Positions 1 to 7,595 of a stretch of 64,000 nt of DNA are shown piece by piece. Origin of the DNA: an uncultured Prevotella sp. GTDB taxonomy: Bacteria > Bacteroidota > Bacteroidia > Bacteroidales > Bacteroidaceae. The DNA lies in NCBI GenBank assembly GCA_900771975.1, contig CAAGPV010000035.1, positions 16,436-80,435 on the forward strand, written 5' to 3'. Position 1 is the stretch's first letter. Every line of letters starts with the position of its first letter. A program made the translations under genes and the position numbers. Below the pieces are notes generated by a model. That model was not told the DNA's origin, did not search any database, and saw only the letters and a program-made list of their open reading frames with translations.

Positions 1-447
1 GGAGGCGGATGGGAAAGTTTACCACAAAGCATTCAAGACATTATAGAAAGTGGATTTGACATTAGCACCACTACCCTTCCTAAAGACCGGCTAAAGAAAA
101 AGGGAAGCATGTATGACAAAAAGGTACAAGACGGTTATGAAGTTTTGGAAATCCCTAAAGGTTTATGGGTAGAAGCTATTTTTGCGAAAGAAAAACCAAA
201 GATGATTAAACCACACATGGAGATAAAGGCCTCTCACGAAGAAAATTTCAACCATGAGACCGTAGATGACAATAGCGATGACGACGATGCACTGTTAGAT
301 GCAAAAGAGTCCTACAACGAAGAAGACGACGATGATACTTTTGATGAAGACAAACTAACTGAAGAAAGTTATCGTACTACTTTCGATGAAAATCCAGAAG
401 ATTTAGATCTTGCTGCCGAAGACATTGCAGAAGAAGACAGTTATTAA
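1..447 (+). CDS. 3' end of an unidentified protein with an acidic tail (5' truncated by window edge)
   Basis: The reading frame is open from base 1 to the stop at 445-447, so the gene begins outside the window; the first in-frame ATG at 109 lies in mid-domain. The visible 148 residues start with a segment containing GGGWESLPQSIQDIIESGFD, pass through GYEVLEIPKGLWVEAIFAKE, and end in a strongly acidic low-complexity tail of about 70 residues rich in D and E. I do not recognise the family. The acidic tail resembles those found at the C terminus of some nucleic-acid-associated proteins, but that is no basis for a function. A gap of 37 bases separates it from the next gene. Confidence 0.75.
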   Translation, partial: GGGWESLPQSIQDIIESGFDISTTTLPKDRLKKKGSMYDKKVQDGYEVLEIPKGLWVEAIFAKEKPKMIKPHMEIKASHEENFNHETVDDNSDDDDALLDAKESYNEEDDDDTFDEDKLTEESYRTTFDENPEDLDLAAEDIAEEDSY

Positions 448-484
448 AATATATCGTTTAGTCAAACATTATAGAAAATAAACT

Positions 485-1177
485 ATGAAAAAATTATTAC
501 TGTTATCTATTGTCGTTTTGGCTATGGCAAGTTGTGGAAACAATAACAAGCCACAAACAAATGCAGATTCTACGAATATAGCCACTACCGACAGTAGCTT
601 AACTGATGACGTAGATACTGGAATGGGCGACTCCATACAATCTGCCATTAAGCAATTGAGCTCTAAAATCAATGCCAAAGATTCTGATAAATTTCAAGTG
701 GCTTTGGCAAATATTCAACAGAAAATTGCAGAATTGGCAAAAACCGACCCCGAAGCAGCAAAGAAATATATACATTCGTTGCAGTCATGGATTAAAGAAA
801 ACTCAGAAAAAATCAAAACTGTAACCAATGGAAATGATATTGCCAATGCTGCTATTAACGCTCTTGTAACAACCCCTGCCGAGCAACTGGTAAACACCTT
901 GAAATCAACGGGGGATGTAGCAAAAGTTATTGGCGAAAATGTTGCAAGCAATACCAAGAATAAAGTTAATGCTGTTGCAAAAGAAGCCCAAAGCCAGGTA
1001 GAGCAAAAAGCAGTAGATGCTATCAACAAGGCAAAAGGTGCAACAATTGACAAAGCCAATGACGCTGCAGCAAAAAGAAAACAAAAAGTAGAAGAAGAAG
1101 TGAATAAAGGACGTCAAAAGGCGAATGATGACATCAACAATGCTACAAATAAAGCATTAAAAGGCTTGGGCATCTAA
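485..1177 (+). CDS. lipoprotein with a long Ala/Lys-rich helical C-terminal half
   Basis: The N terminus is a lipoprotein signal peptide (MKKLLLLSIVVLAMASC) with the lipidated cysteine at residue 17, followed by an Asn/Thr/Ser/Asp-rich linker (about residues 18-50). From about residue 140 the sequence turns into low-complexity helix rich in Ala, Lys, Asn, Glu and Gln (for example AKEAQSQVEQKAVDAINKAK), reminiscent of LEA or apolipoprotein-like amphipathic repeats. The likely location is the periplasm or the outer-membrane periphery. Function unknown. It ends 17 bases before a strong hairpin terminator, so it is the last gene of its transcript. Confidence 0.8.
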   Translation: MKKLLLLSIVVLAMASCGNNNKPQTNADSTNIATTDSSLTDDVDTGMGDSIQSAIKQLSSKINAKDSDKFQVALANIQQKIAELAKTDPEAAKKYIHSLQSWIKENSEKIKTVTNGNDIANAAINALVTTPAEQLVNTLKSTGDVAKVIGENVASNTKNKVNAVAKEAQSQVEQKAVDAINKAKGATIDKANDAAAKRKQKVEEEVNKGRQKANDDINNATNKALKGLGI

Positions 1178-1194
1178 CCTTAAATCTTTTAAAG

Positions 1195-1246
1195 AATTAA
1201 TTAACGGCCTATTATAAATTTGCCTATAATAGGCCGTTAATTAATT
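1195..1246 (+). terminator. 22-bp perfect hairpin
   Basis: The arms 1195-1216 and 1225-1246 are exact reverse complements (core GGCCTATTATA) with an 8-base loop. It sits 17 bases after the lipoprotein stop codon and before the next promoter. It lacks a long U run, but its position fits a terminator or mRNA 3'-end stabiliser. Confidence 0.75.
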
Positions 1247-1365
1247 GAAGAGTGTATCACATCAAACTTCTTATTCCTGCTAATCGTAAAACCATTGACC
1301 CTTGTTGCAGAAAGAAGTCAACCTTGTTTTATATATTTTAAAGCTAATTATTAAAAAAGAAATAG

Positions 1366-1373
1366 TATCTTTG
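1366..1373 (+). promoter_or_regulatory. promoter -7 box (TATCTTTG)
   Basis: It matches the Bacteroidetes -7 consensus TAnnTTTG 21 bases before the ATG of the outer-membrane protein at 1395. No clear TTTG box is seen 19-20 bases upstream. Confidence 0.55.
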
Positions 1374-1394
1374 CAACATAATTACGCATAATAT

Positions 1395-2120
1395 ATGAAA
1401 AAACTGTTTTTAGCTACTTTTTTTCTCTGTATCGCCACGTTGGGGATTCAAGCACAAATTGTGAAACCCCATCAGGGGAAAGCAGCCATGAAATCAATTC
1501 ATAAAGGTGTTAATGAATCTATTAAAACACTAGATCAGAACATACATCCTACAGGAACACATAACGTATGGGACGGATATATTTATCCTCGTTTAGGTAT
1601 CAATTTATCTACGCTTCTCAATATGAGTGGAAATCCCAAAATAAGTTTTAGTGGAGGTGTTGGTATTGAAGTCTTTGTTTTACCCCGTTTAGGAATAGAT
1701 ATGGAACTTGACTATTCACATCAGGGTACAGCGGGCGTCTATACAAAGTTTGGAAATACTGTTTCTGGCCCATACGACTATCGTTTAGATTATTTTTCAA
1801 CAACATTTTTAGCAAGATGGTATCCAAAAGCAACCATGCCGTTAAGTGTTTATTCGGGAATATCCTTAAGTAATTGTGTAAATGCGAAATCTGAGCTAAA
1901 AAATGGTACAACAACGTCTCTTAAAGATGATCACATTCGCTCTGGTGATTTTTCAATTCCTATAGGAACAAGCTATGAAGTTGGCCAATGGGCATTTGAC
2001 CTACGCTATTATGCTTCTTTTTTACATATAGCGAAAAGCGAAAAGGCGAAACGAATCATGGGCAATGCCACAAATATGAGAATAGAAGCAACTATAGCAT
2101 ACAAAATATTGTTCTTATAA
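1395..2120 (+). CDS. outer-membrane beta-barrel protein (hypothetical porin-like)
   Basis: A Sec signal peptide (MKKLFLATFFLCIATLGIQAQ, cleavage after about residue 20) precedes a 220-residue mature part dominated by alternating hydrophobic/aromatic strands such as YIYPRLGINLSTLL, GVGIEVFVLPRLGIDMELDY and DLRYYASFLH. That pattern is typical of small Bacteroidetes barrels of the OMP_b-brl type. The protein ends with IAYKILFL, a terminal aromatic/hydrophobic strand as expected for barrel-assembly recognition. Function beyond an outer-membrane location is unknown. A -7 box lies just upstream; fmt follows after 21 bases on the same strand. Confidence 0.75.
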   Translation: MKKLFLATFFLCIATLGIQAQIVKPHQGKAAMKSIHKGVNESIKTLDQNIHPTGTHNVWDGYIYPRLGINLSTLLNMSGNPKISFSGGVGIEVFVLPRLGIDMELDYSHQGTAGVYTKFGNTVSGPYDYRLDYFSTTFLARWYPKATMPLSVYSGISLSNCVNAKSELKNGTTTSLKDDHIRSGDFSIPIGTSYEVGQWAFDLRYYASFLHIAKSEKAKRIMGNATNMRIEATIAYKILFL

Positions 2121-2141
2121 ATATAAAATCTGTGTTTTTTC

Positions 2142-3125
2142 ATGAAGAAAGAAGATCTTCGCATAATTTTTATGGGGACCCCCGAGTTTGCAGTAGGCAC
2201 ACTCAAACAACTTGTTGAAAACAATTATAATGTTGTTGCTATTGTAACTCAACCCGACAAACCCGTTGGACGCCATCAAGATCAGCTCCAGCAATCTGCC
2301 GTTAAGCAATACGCTCTACAACAAGGAATACCTGTTCTTCAACCAGAAAAAATGAAAGATCCAGTTTTTATACAACAGTTACAAGCGTATAAAGCTGATT
2401 TGCAAGTTGTGGTAGCTTTCCGTATGTTGCCGGAAATCGTTTGGGCTATGCCAAAATTTGGAACTTTTAATGTTCATGCAGCATTACTCCCGAACTATAG
2501 AGGAGCCGCCCCTATCAATTGGGCAATTATAAATGGAGAAACTCAAACAGGTGTTACCACATTCTTTCTTGACCACAACATTGACACAGGCCGCATTATA
2601 ATGCAAGAGTCCTATAGCATACCAGATGATGCCGATGTTGAATATGTTTATGACGGATTAATGGCACTTGGAGCAAAAATTGCCATAAGAACCATTGATC
2701 TTGTTATTGCCGGTAATGGCCATGTTACTTCAATTTCTCAGGAAGAAATCGCCAAAAAGGGAACCGTCTATCACTCTGCTCCTAAAATATTTAAAGACAC
2801 TTGCCAAATAAATTGGAATCAAACAGCAAAACAAATTTACGACTTTATCAGAGGCTTAAGTCCTTATCCCGGAGCTTGGACTTTTATAAAGAAAGGAACA
2901 AATTCTCCTTTAGTAATGAAAGTTTTTAAATCACGTAAAACTCTCCGCCCGTCCAACAAACCTGTTGGTTCTTTTGTGACAGAAAACGGAAAGTTGTTTG
3001 TTTGTTGCAAAGATTATCAAATAGAACTGACATTTATTCAACTTTCTGGGAAGAAAAGGATGAAAGCTCAAGATTTTCTTAATGGCTTTCATAATATTGA
3101 AGAGTTTACTTGTCTTTCAAAATAA
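2142..3125 (+). CDS. fmt: methionyl-tRNA formyltransferase
   Basis: This enzyme formylates Met-tRNA(fMet) from 10-formyl-THF for translation initiation. The sequence is full length (327 aa): an N-terminal Rossmann fold beginning IIFMGTPEFAV, the catalytic Asn110 and His112 inside FNVHAALLPNYRGAAPINW, and the downstream DHNIDTG motif carrying the third catalytic residue (Asp at about 147). A C-terminal tRNA-binding domain begins at about residue 210. It opens a run of closely spaced + strand genes reaching to the Crp-type regulator at 7.5 kb. Confidence 0.96.
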   Translation: MKKEDLRIIFMGTPEFAVGTLKQLVENNYNVVAIVTQPDKPVGRHQDQLQQSAVKQYALQQGIPVLQPEKMKDPVFIQQLQAYKADLQVVVAFRMLPEIVWAMPKFGTFNVHAALLPNYRGAAPINWAIINGETQTGVTTFFLDHNIDTGRIIMQESYSIPDDADVEYVYDGLMALGAKIAIRTIDLVIAGNGHVTSISQEEIAKKGTVYHSAPKIFKDTCQINWNQTAKQIYDFIRGLSPYPGAWTFIKKGTNSPLVMKVFKSRKTLRPSNKPVGSFVTENGKLFVCCKDYQIELTFIQLSGKKRMKAQDFLNGFHNIEEFTCLSK

Positions 3126-3137
3126 GAAACATAAAGT

Positions 3138-3662
3138 ATGAAATATGAAGAATTTCGGCAACTAAGTATTTATAGCCGATATGACGGCATCTATTTGGGG
3201 ATATTATGGATTGTTAGCTTTTCGTGCTTGATTGGATCGAGCATGATTGGAGTTTTAGGGTTGATAAGTGAAATTATGATTATATCCACTCCTTTCTTTG
3301 TCTATTATAAACTACGGAAATACAGAAATATCGGATTGGGGGGATATATCTCATACGGAAGAGCTTTTTCATATTGCCTACGCTTGTTTTTCAATGCTTC
3401 AATAGTTTTGGGTATAGCCCAATGGGGGTATATGCGCTTTTTAGACGGAGGACATTTTACCAAAATGTTGCGACCATTAATAGACACTCCTGAATCGAGT
3501 AATATGTTAAAACAAATTGGAATGACACCTGAGCAATATCTTCAAAGCCTTGATCAGATTTCTCCTCTTAGTTTTTCATCATCCTGTTTTATAATGAATA
3601 TAATAATAGGTGGTTTTCTTAGCTTTATCATTTCGATTATTGCAACAAAAGTCAAACAATAA
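3138..3662 (+). CDS. DUF4199-type small membrane protein
   Basis: A 174-residue integral membrane protein with four predicted helices: about residues 17-35 and 38-57, one around 80-100 and one at 150-170. The YxYGRAFSYxLR-like segment after the second helix and the overall arrangement fit DUF4199 proteins of Bacteroidetes, which often sit directly before a family 2 glycosyltransferase, as here. Biochemical role unknown; co-transcription suggests a link with the downstream polyprenyl-sugar synthase. Spacing is 12 bases from fmt and 29 bases to the next start. Confidence 0.75.
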   Translation: MKYEEFRQLSIYSRYDGIYLGILWIVSFSCLIGSSMIGVLGLISEIMIISTPFFVYYKLRKYRNIGLGGYISYGRAFSYCLRLFFNASIVLGIAQWGYMRFLDGGHFTKMLRPLIDTPESSNMLKQIGMTPEQYLQSLDQISPLSFSSSCFIMNIIIGGFLSFIISIIATKVKQ

Positions 3663-3691
3663 CAGAACTATTAATTTTTGATAAAACAAAT

Positions 3692-4645
3692 ATGGACATT
3701 TCAGTTATAATTCCTCTTTACAATGAAGAAGAATCCCTCCCAGAGTTATATGCTTGGATAGAGCGAGTAATGAAAGAAAACAATTTCAGTTACGAAGTTG
3801 TTTTTGTTAATGACGGATCTACCGATCATTCGTGGGATGTTATTGAAGAACTTCGCAAAAAGTCCAATAATGTCAAAGGCATAAAGTTTCGTAGAAACTA
3901 CGGAAAAAGCCCTGCCCTCTACTGTGGCTTTGAGACAGCCGAAGGAGATGTCGTAATAACCATGGATGCAGATCTTCAAGATTCACCTGACGAAATTCCG
4001 GGACTCTACAAAATGATAAAAGAAGATGGCTACGATTTGGTCAGTGGGTATAAACAAAAACGCTACGATCCACTTTCCAAAACCATCCCTACAAAACTAT
4101 TCAATGCTACAGCACGGAAAATAAGCGGAATACACAACTTACATGATTTCAACTGTGGACTAAAAGCCTATCGTAAAGAGGTTGTTAAAAATATAGAGGT
4201 TTACGGTGAAATGCACCGTTATATTCCCTATCTTGCAAAAAATGCCGGATTTGACAAAATTGGAGAAAAGGTGGTTCACCATCAGGCACGTAAATACGGA
4301 AAATCGAAGTTCGGATTAAACCGTTTCTTTAACGGATACTTGGATTTATTGACATTATGGTTTTTATCAAACTTTGGAAAAAAACCTATGCACGTGTTTG
4401 GCTTTTTGGGGTCTATCGTCTTTTTTATAGGTTTCCTTTCTTTAATCTTTTTAGGAATAGACAAAATCATAGACTTACATGAAGGCGTCTATGGACATCT
4501 TGTCGCTCAATCTGCATGGTTCTATATTGCCTTAACGGCAGTACTTTTAGGCACACAACTGTTCCTTGCCGGATTTATTGGTGATCTTGTCAGTAGACAA
4601 TCGCCTCGCCGTAACGACTATCAAATAGAGAAAATTCTAAAATGA
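3692..4645 (+). CDS. family 2 glycosyltransferase, polyprenyl-phosphate sugar synthase type
   Basis: The 317-aa protein starts MDISVIIPLYNEEESLPELY and carries GT-A motifs FVNDGSTDHS (about residues 39-48) and the metal-binding DAD in TMDADLQDSPDE (about residue 90). Two transmembrane helices follow (about 233-255 and 268-292), with a conserved basic tail containing SRQSPRRNDY. This is the architecture of DPM1/GtrB/ArnC-like enzymes, which load a nucleotide-activated sugar onto undecaprenyl phosphate at the cytoplasmic face. The sugar cannot be read from sequence. The stop overlaps the start of the next gene by four bases (ATGA). Confidence 0.9.
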   Translation: MDISVIIPLYNEEESLPELYAWIERVMKENNFSYEVVFVNDGSTDHSWDVIEELRKKSNNVKGIKFRRNYGKSPALYCGFETAEGDVVITMDADLQDSPDEIPGLYKMIKEDGYDLVSGYKQKRYDPLSKTIPTKLFNATARKISGIHNLHDFNCGLKAYRKEVVKNIEVYGEMHRYIPYLAKNAGFDKIGEKVVHHQARKYGKSKFGLNRFFNGYLDLLTLWFLSNFGKKPMHVFGFLGSIVFFIGFLSLIFLGIDKIIDLHEGVYGHLVAQSAWFYIALTAVLLGTQLFLAGFIGDLVSRQSPRRNDYQIEKILK

Positions 4646-5133
4646 AAAAATTCTCATCCGTCATCTTATTCTTCGCTATAGTCACGTTGATTATGGGTGG
4701 ATGTACTTCCCTTGATTGTTCCACCAACAATATTGTTGCATTGAACTTAAAGTTAGCTGGGGAAGTTGACACACTTAAAGCTGATACTCTAAGTATTTAT
4801 ACGACCCGTATAGATGGAACAGACACATTGCTATTCAACCGTGGTAATAACGTTTCTTCTTTTTCACTTCCAATGAGCTATAGTAACAATACTGATGTAT
4901 ATGCTTTCCTACTAAAAGACACATTACAACGAGAATATAAAGACACTTTACTGATTGAAAAAAATAGCCAAATCCACATAGAATCGGTTGACTGTTCGCC
5001 ACAGTACTTCCATCACATAATAGGCGTGCAATATACAAGAAATAGCATCGACTCTATCGTTATAAACAATCCAAACGTAAATAATGATGCGACAAAGCAA
5101 CATCTCCTTATATATTTTAAGCATAACATTTAG
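4642..5133 (+). CDS. DUF6452-family lipoprotein
   Basis: A 163-aa protein with a signal peptide ending in the lipobox IMGGC (Cys at residue 21), followed by CSTNNIVALNLKLAG and a beta-rich body. This matches the DUF6452 family of Bacteroidales lipoproteins, which is usually encoded next to a DUF6048 protein, as here. Its start overlaps the glycosyltransferase stop by four bases, and its 3' end overlaps the next coding region by 50 bases. Function unknown; probably periplasm-facing. Confidence 0.75.
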   Translation: MKKFSSVILFFAIVTLIMGGCTSLDCSTNNIVALNLKLAGEVDTLKADTLSIYTTRIDGTDTLLFNRGNNVSSFSLPMSYSNNTDVYAFLLKDTLQREYKDTLLIEKNSQIHIESVDCSPQYFHHIIGVQYTRNSIDSIVINNPNVNNDATKQHLLIYFKHNI

Positions 5134-5746
5134 TCTGCTTTCCTTAAACTTATATGGCCAAGAGACTAAAAATCAGTCAAAGCGACAAAACAAATTCGAG
5201 ATAAGTTCAGACATCCTTGGAGTAGTTCAGGAGTTGACGAGTAGTTATGGCCAATATCAAATCAGTACTCGATATAATATCCATAACAAAAGTTTCCCTA
5301 TTCTTGAATTTGGGTTAGGTATGTCCGATCACACAGATGGAGGAACCGGATTGCATTATAAAGTAAAATCTCCTTATGGTCGCATAGGAATTGACTTTAA
5401 TCTATTAAAAGACAAGCAGAGCCCATACCGTTTCTATTTGGGAGGACGATTCGCTTTCTCATCTTTCAAATATGATTTTCAATCTCCAGCTATCATAGAC
5501 CCTACTTGGGGATACATCACGAAAATCGATAATAACGGTATAAAAGGTCAATATATATGGGCCGAACTCGTTGCTGGTGTACAAACAAAAATTGCGGGAC
5601 CCTTTCAAATGGGATGGAATATCAGATATAAAAGACGACTCTATCAAAAGACGGGAGAAACAGGCGATCCATGGTATGTTCCCGGTTTCGGAAAGCGAGG
5701 AGCATCACGCTTAGGTGGAGAGTTCAATATTATATTCGTTTTATAA
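5084..5746 (+). CDS. DUF6048-family outer-membrane protein
   Basis: The 220-aa protein has a signal peptide (about residues 1-25, ending LNLYGQ) and a body of alternating strands (YGQYQISTRYNI, YGRIGIDFNLL, FYLGGRFAFSSF, QMGWNIRYKRRLY) ending in FNIIFVL, the signature of a small outer-membrane barrel. The assigned start overlaps the preceding lipoprotein gene by 50 bases. It is supported because the signal peptide begins there and no later ATG preserves it. The pair with the DUF6452 lipoprotein suggests a barrel-lipoprotein partnership, which is an inference. Confidence 0.75.
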   Translation: MMRQSNISLYILSITFSLLSLNLYGQETKNQSKRQNKFEISSDILGVVQELTSSYGQYQISTRYNIHNKSFPILEFGLGMSDHTDGGTGLHYKVKSPYGRIGIDFNLLKDKQSPYRFYLGGRFAFSSFKYDFQSPAIIDPTWGYITKIDNNGIKGQYIWAELVAGVQTKIAGPFQMGWNIRYKRRLYQKTGETGDPWYVPGFGKRGASRLGGEFNIIFVL

Positions 5747-5750
5747 TAAA

Positions 5751-6821
5751 ATGAGGCACAACAACAAAAGAAATCATTTATGGTGGCAACTACCTTTTTT
5801 GCTACTGTTGATAATAGGTTCCATTTTTATTATCAGACAAAATTATGCTGCAACCGATAATGGTAACGGGCAAGAAATCACAACTTTACAATATCAACAT
5901 GATGAAGGTTTTATTTTCGGTACCGTATATAGCGTAACCTATCAATATAAGCAAGACCTAAAAAAAGAAATTGAGGCGGAATTAATGAAGGTAGATGATG
6001 CGTTGTCAACCTTCAACAAACATTCTATTATTTCGAAGATTAACAGAAACGACAACGTTCCTGTCAACGATATGTTTAAGCAAGTATTTATGCTTTCAAA
6101 GAACATCTCAGCCGAAACAGACGGAGCCTTCGACATAACAGTTGCGCCCCTTGTCAATGCTTGGGGATTTGGTTTTAAGGGTAATCGCAACAAACAACCA
6201 CAAACCGAGAAAATTGATAGCTTGCTAAACATTGTCGGTTTTCAAAAGGTTTCTCTTCAAAACAATTATATACAAAAGGCTAATCCACGCATAATGCTAG
6301 ATTGTTCGGCAATAGCAAAAGGTTATGGGTCAGATTGCATCGCTCGTCTTTTTAAGAAACTCGGAATAAAAAACTTTATGATTGAAATAGGAGGAGAAAT
6401 AGTTACAAAAGGAAAGAATCCTAATAAAATGCCTTGGAAAATTGGAATAACAAAACCTACAGATGACTCCTTGGCTAGTAAAAATGATCTTGAAGCGGTT
6501 CTTGAAATAACAGATATAGCAATGGCTACTAGCGGTAATTATCGCAACTTTTACTATAAAGGTGGCAAAAAGTTCGCACATACTATAGACCCAAAAACTG
6601 GATATCCTGTACAACACTCACTTTTATCTGCTACTGTACTTGCTACTAATTGTGCCACTGCTGACGGTTATGCCACTGCATTTATGGTACTTGGATTAGA
6701 AAAAGCGAAATCTGTTTTAAAAAGACATCCAGAGTTGTTGGCTTATTTCATCTATTCGGACGACCACGGTCAACTTCAGATTTGGCATTCCCAAGCTTTG
6801 GCAAAAAATATCTGTAAATAA
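5751..6821 (+). CDS. apbE: FAD:protein FMN transferase (ApbE family)
   Basis: It covalently attaches FMN from FAD to threonine residues of target flavoproteins such as Rnf/Nqr subunits. The start at 5751 (MRHNNKRNHLWWQ), five bases after the previous stop, is preferred over an in-frame ATG 36 bases upstream that would overlap that gene. A membrane anchor spans about residues 13-30. ApbE signatures include DALSTFNKHSIISKIN, the ITVAPLVNAWGFG segment, DCSAIAKGYGSD, the ATSGNYRNF loop, HTIDPKTGYPV and the metal-site CATADGYATAFMVLG. No lipobox is seen, so it is probably anchored by the helix and faces the periplasm. Confidence 0.92.
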   Translation: MRHNNKRNHLWWQLPFLLLLIIGSIFIIRQNYAATDNGNGQEITTLQYQHDEGFIFGTVYSVTYQYKQDLKKEIEAELMKVDDALSTFNKHSIISKINRNDNVPVNDMFKQVFMLSKNISAETDGAFDITVAPLVNAWGFGFKGNRNKQPQTEKIDSLLNIVGFQKVSLQNNYIQKANPRIMLDCSAIAKGYGSDCIARLFKKLGIKNFMIEIGGEIVTKGKNPNKMPWKIGITKPTDDSLASKNDLEAVLEITDIAMATSGNYRNFYYKGGKKFAHTIDPKTGYPVQHSLLSATVLATNCATADGYATAFMVLGLEKAKSVLKRHPELLAYFIYSDDHGQLQIWHSQALAKNICK

Positions 6822-6832
6822 TTGCTATACAG

Positions 6833-7513
6833 ATGAACGGCACTTATGAGAAGTTTCTGACATTGCCTTTGTTCCAAGGTCTTGGTAAAAACGAATTGAT
6901 GGAACTTGTAGGACAAACTAGATTTGACTTCTTAAAAGTGGTAAAAGGGACAATAATAGTGAAAGAACACGAACGGTCTGAGCGGCTTTTCTTCCTGCAA
7001 AATGGAATACTTCAACAAGAACATTTCTCGGACAACCACAGCTATTCTTTCAAAGAGTATCTTTCTGCACCAACAGTTATCGAACCTGAGCGGCTTTTGG
7101 GCTTGTATCAGCATTACGCCAATACCTATCAAGCTATGAACGAATGTCATCTGATAGCCATCAACAAGCAAGAAGCTCTAAACATTGTCAATAAGTATAC
7201 CGTGTTTCGTTATAACTTAATGGGATTAATTGCAACTAAAGCACAACGCCTATCAATGCAAGTTTGGCACAACACTTGTCCTACAACAGAACAACGTCTT
7301 ATAAGATTTGTAAAACAACATTGCTCTACTCCAACAGGATACAAGATTTTGCATATAAAGATGGCTACACTTGCGGAAGAGATAAATGATAGTAGGCTAT
7401 CTGTTTCTCAGGTGCTTAGGCAATGGAAGACAAGTCATTTAGTCGAACTGAAAAGAGGATATATCATTATTCCATCCTTTGAAACTCTTTTGCGGTTAAA
7501 AGTATATCGATAA
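6833..7513 (+). CDS. Crp/Fnr-family transcriptional regulator
   Basis: A 226-aa protein: an N-terminal cyclic-nucleotide-binding-like beta-roll (about residues 1-120; FLQNGILQQEHFSDN), a dimerisation helix, and a C-terminal winged helix (about 150-215) with the helix-turn-helix in LAEEINDSRLSVSQVLRQW. The beta-roll lacks an obvious cAMP-binding FGE..RS motif and has no FNR-type cysteine cluster, so the effector is unknown. It follows apbE after 11 bases and probably shares its transcript. Confidence 0.85.
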   Translation: MNGTYEKFLTLPLFQGLGKNELMELVGQTRFDFLKVVKGTIIVKEHERSERLFFLQNGILQQEHFSDNHSYSFKEYLSAPTVIEPERLLGLYQHYANTYQAMNECHLIAINKQEALNIVNKYTVFRYNLMGLIATKAQRLSMQVWHNTCPTTEQRLIRFVKQHCSTPTGYKILHIKMATLAEEINDSRLSVSQVLRQWKTSHLVELKRGYIIIPSFETLLRLKVYR

Positions 7514-7535
7514 AAGTTAAAAAGCAATCCTTTCG

Positions 7536-7566
7536 TTTGTGCAATAATTTTTTTAACGTAACTTTG
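7536..7566 (+). promoter_or_regulatory. Bacteroidetes-type promoter of the dcp operon
   Basis: TTTG at 7536-7539, 19 bases, then TAACTTTG at 7559-7566; the ATG of the peptidase is at 7596. Both boxes and the spacing fit the sigma-ABfr consensus. Confidence 0.85.
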
Positions 7567-7595
7567 TAAGAGTAAAACAAAAATACATTTTTTGG

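Noticed and set aside
715..1117. Long open frames on the minus strand opposite the lipoprotein gene
   Set aside because: They mirror the biased Ala/Lys codon use of the plus-strand gene; no independent signals.
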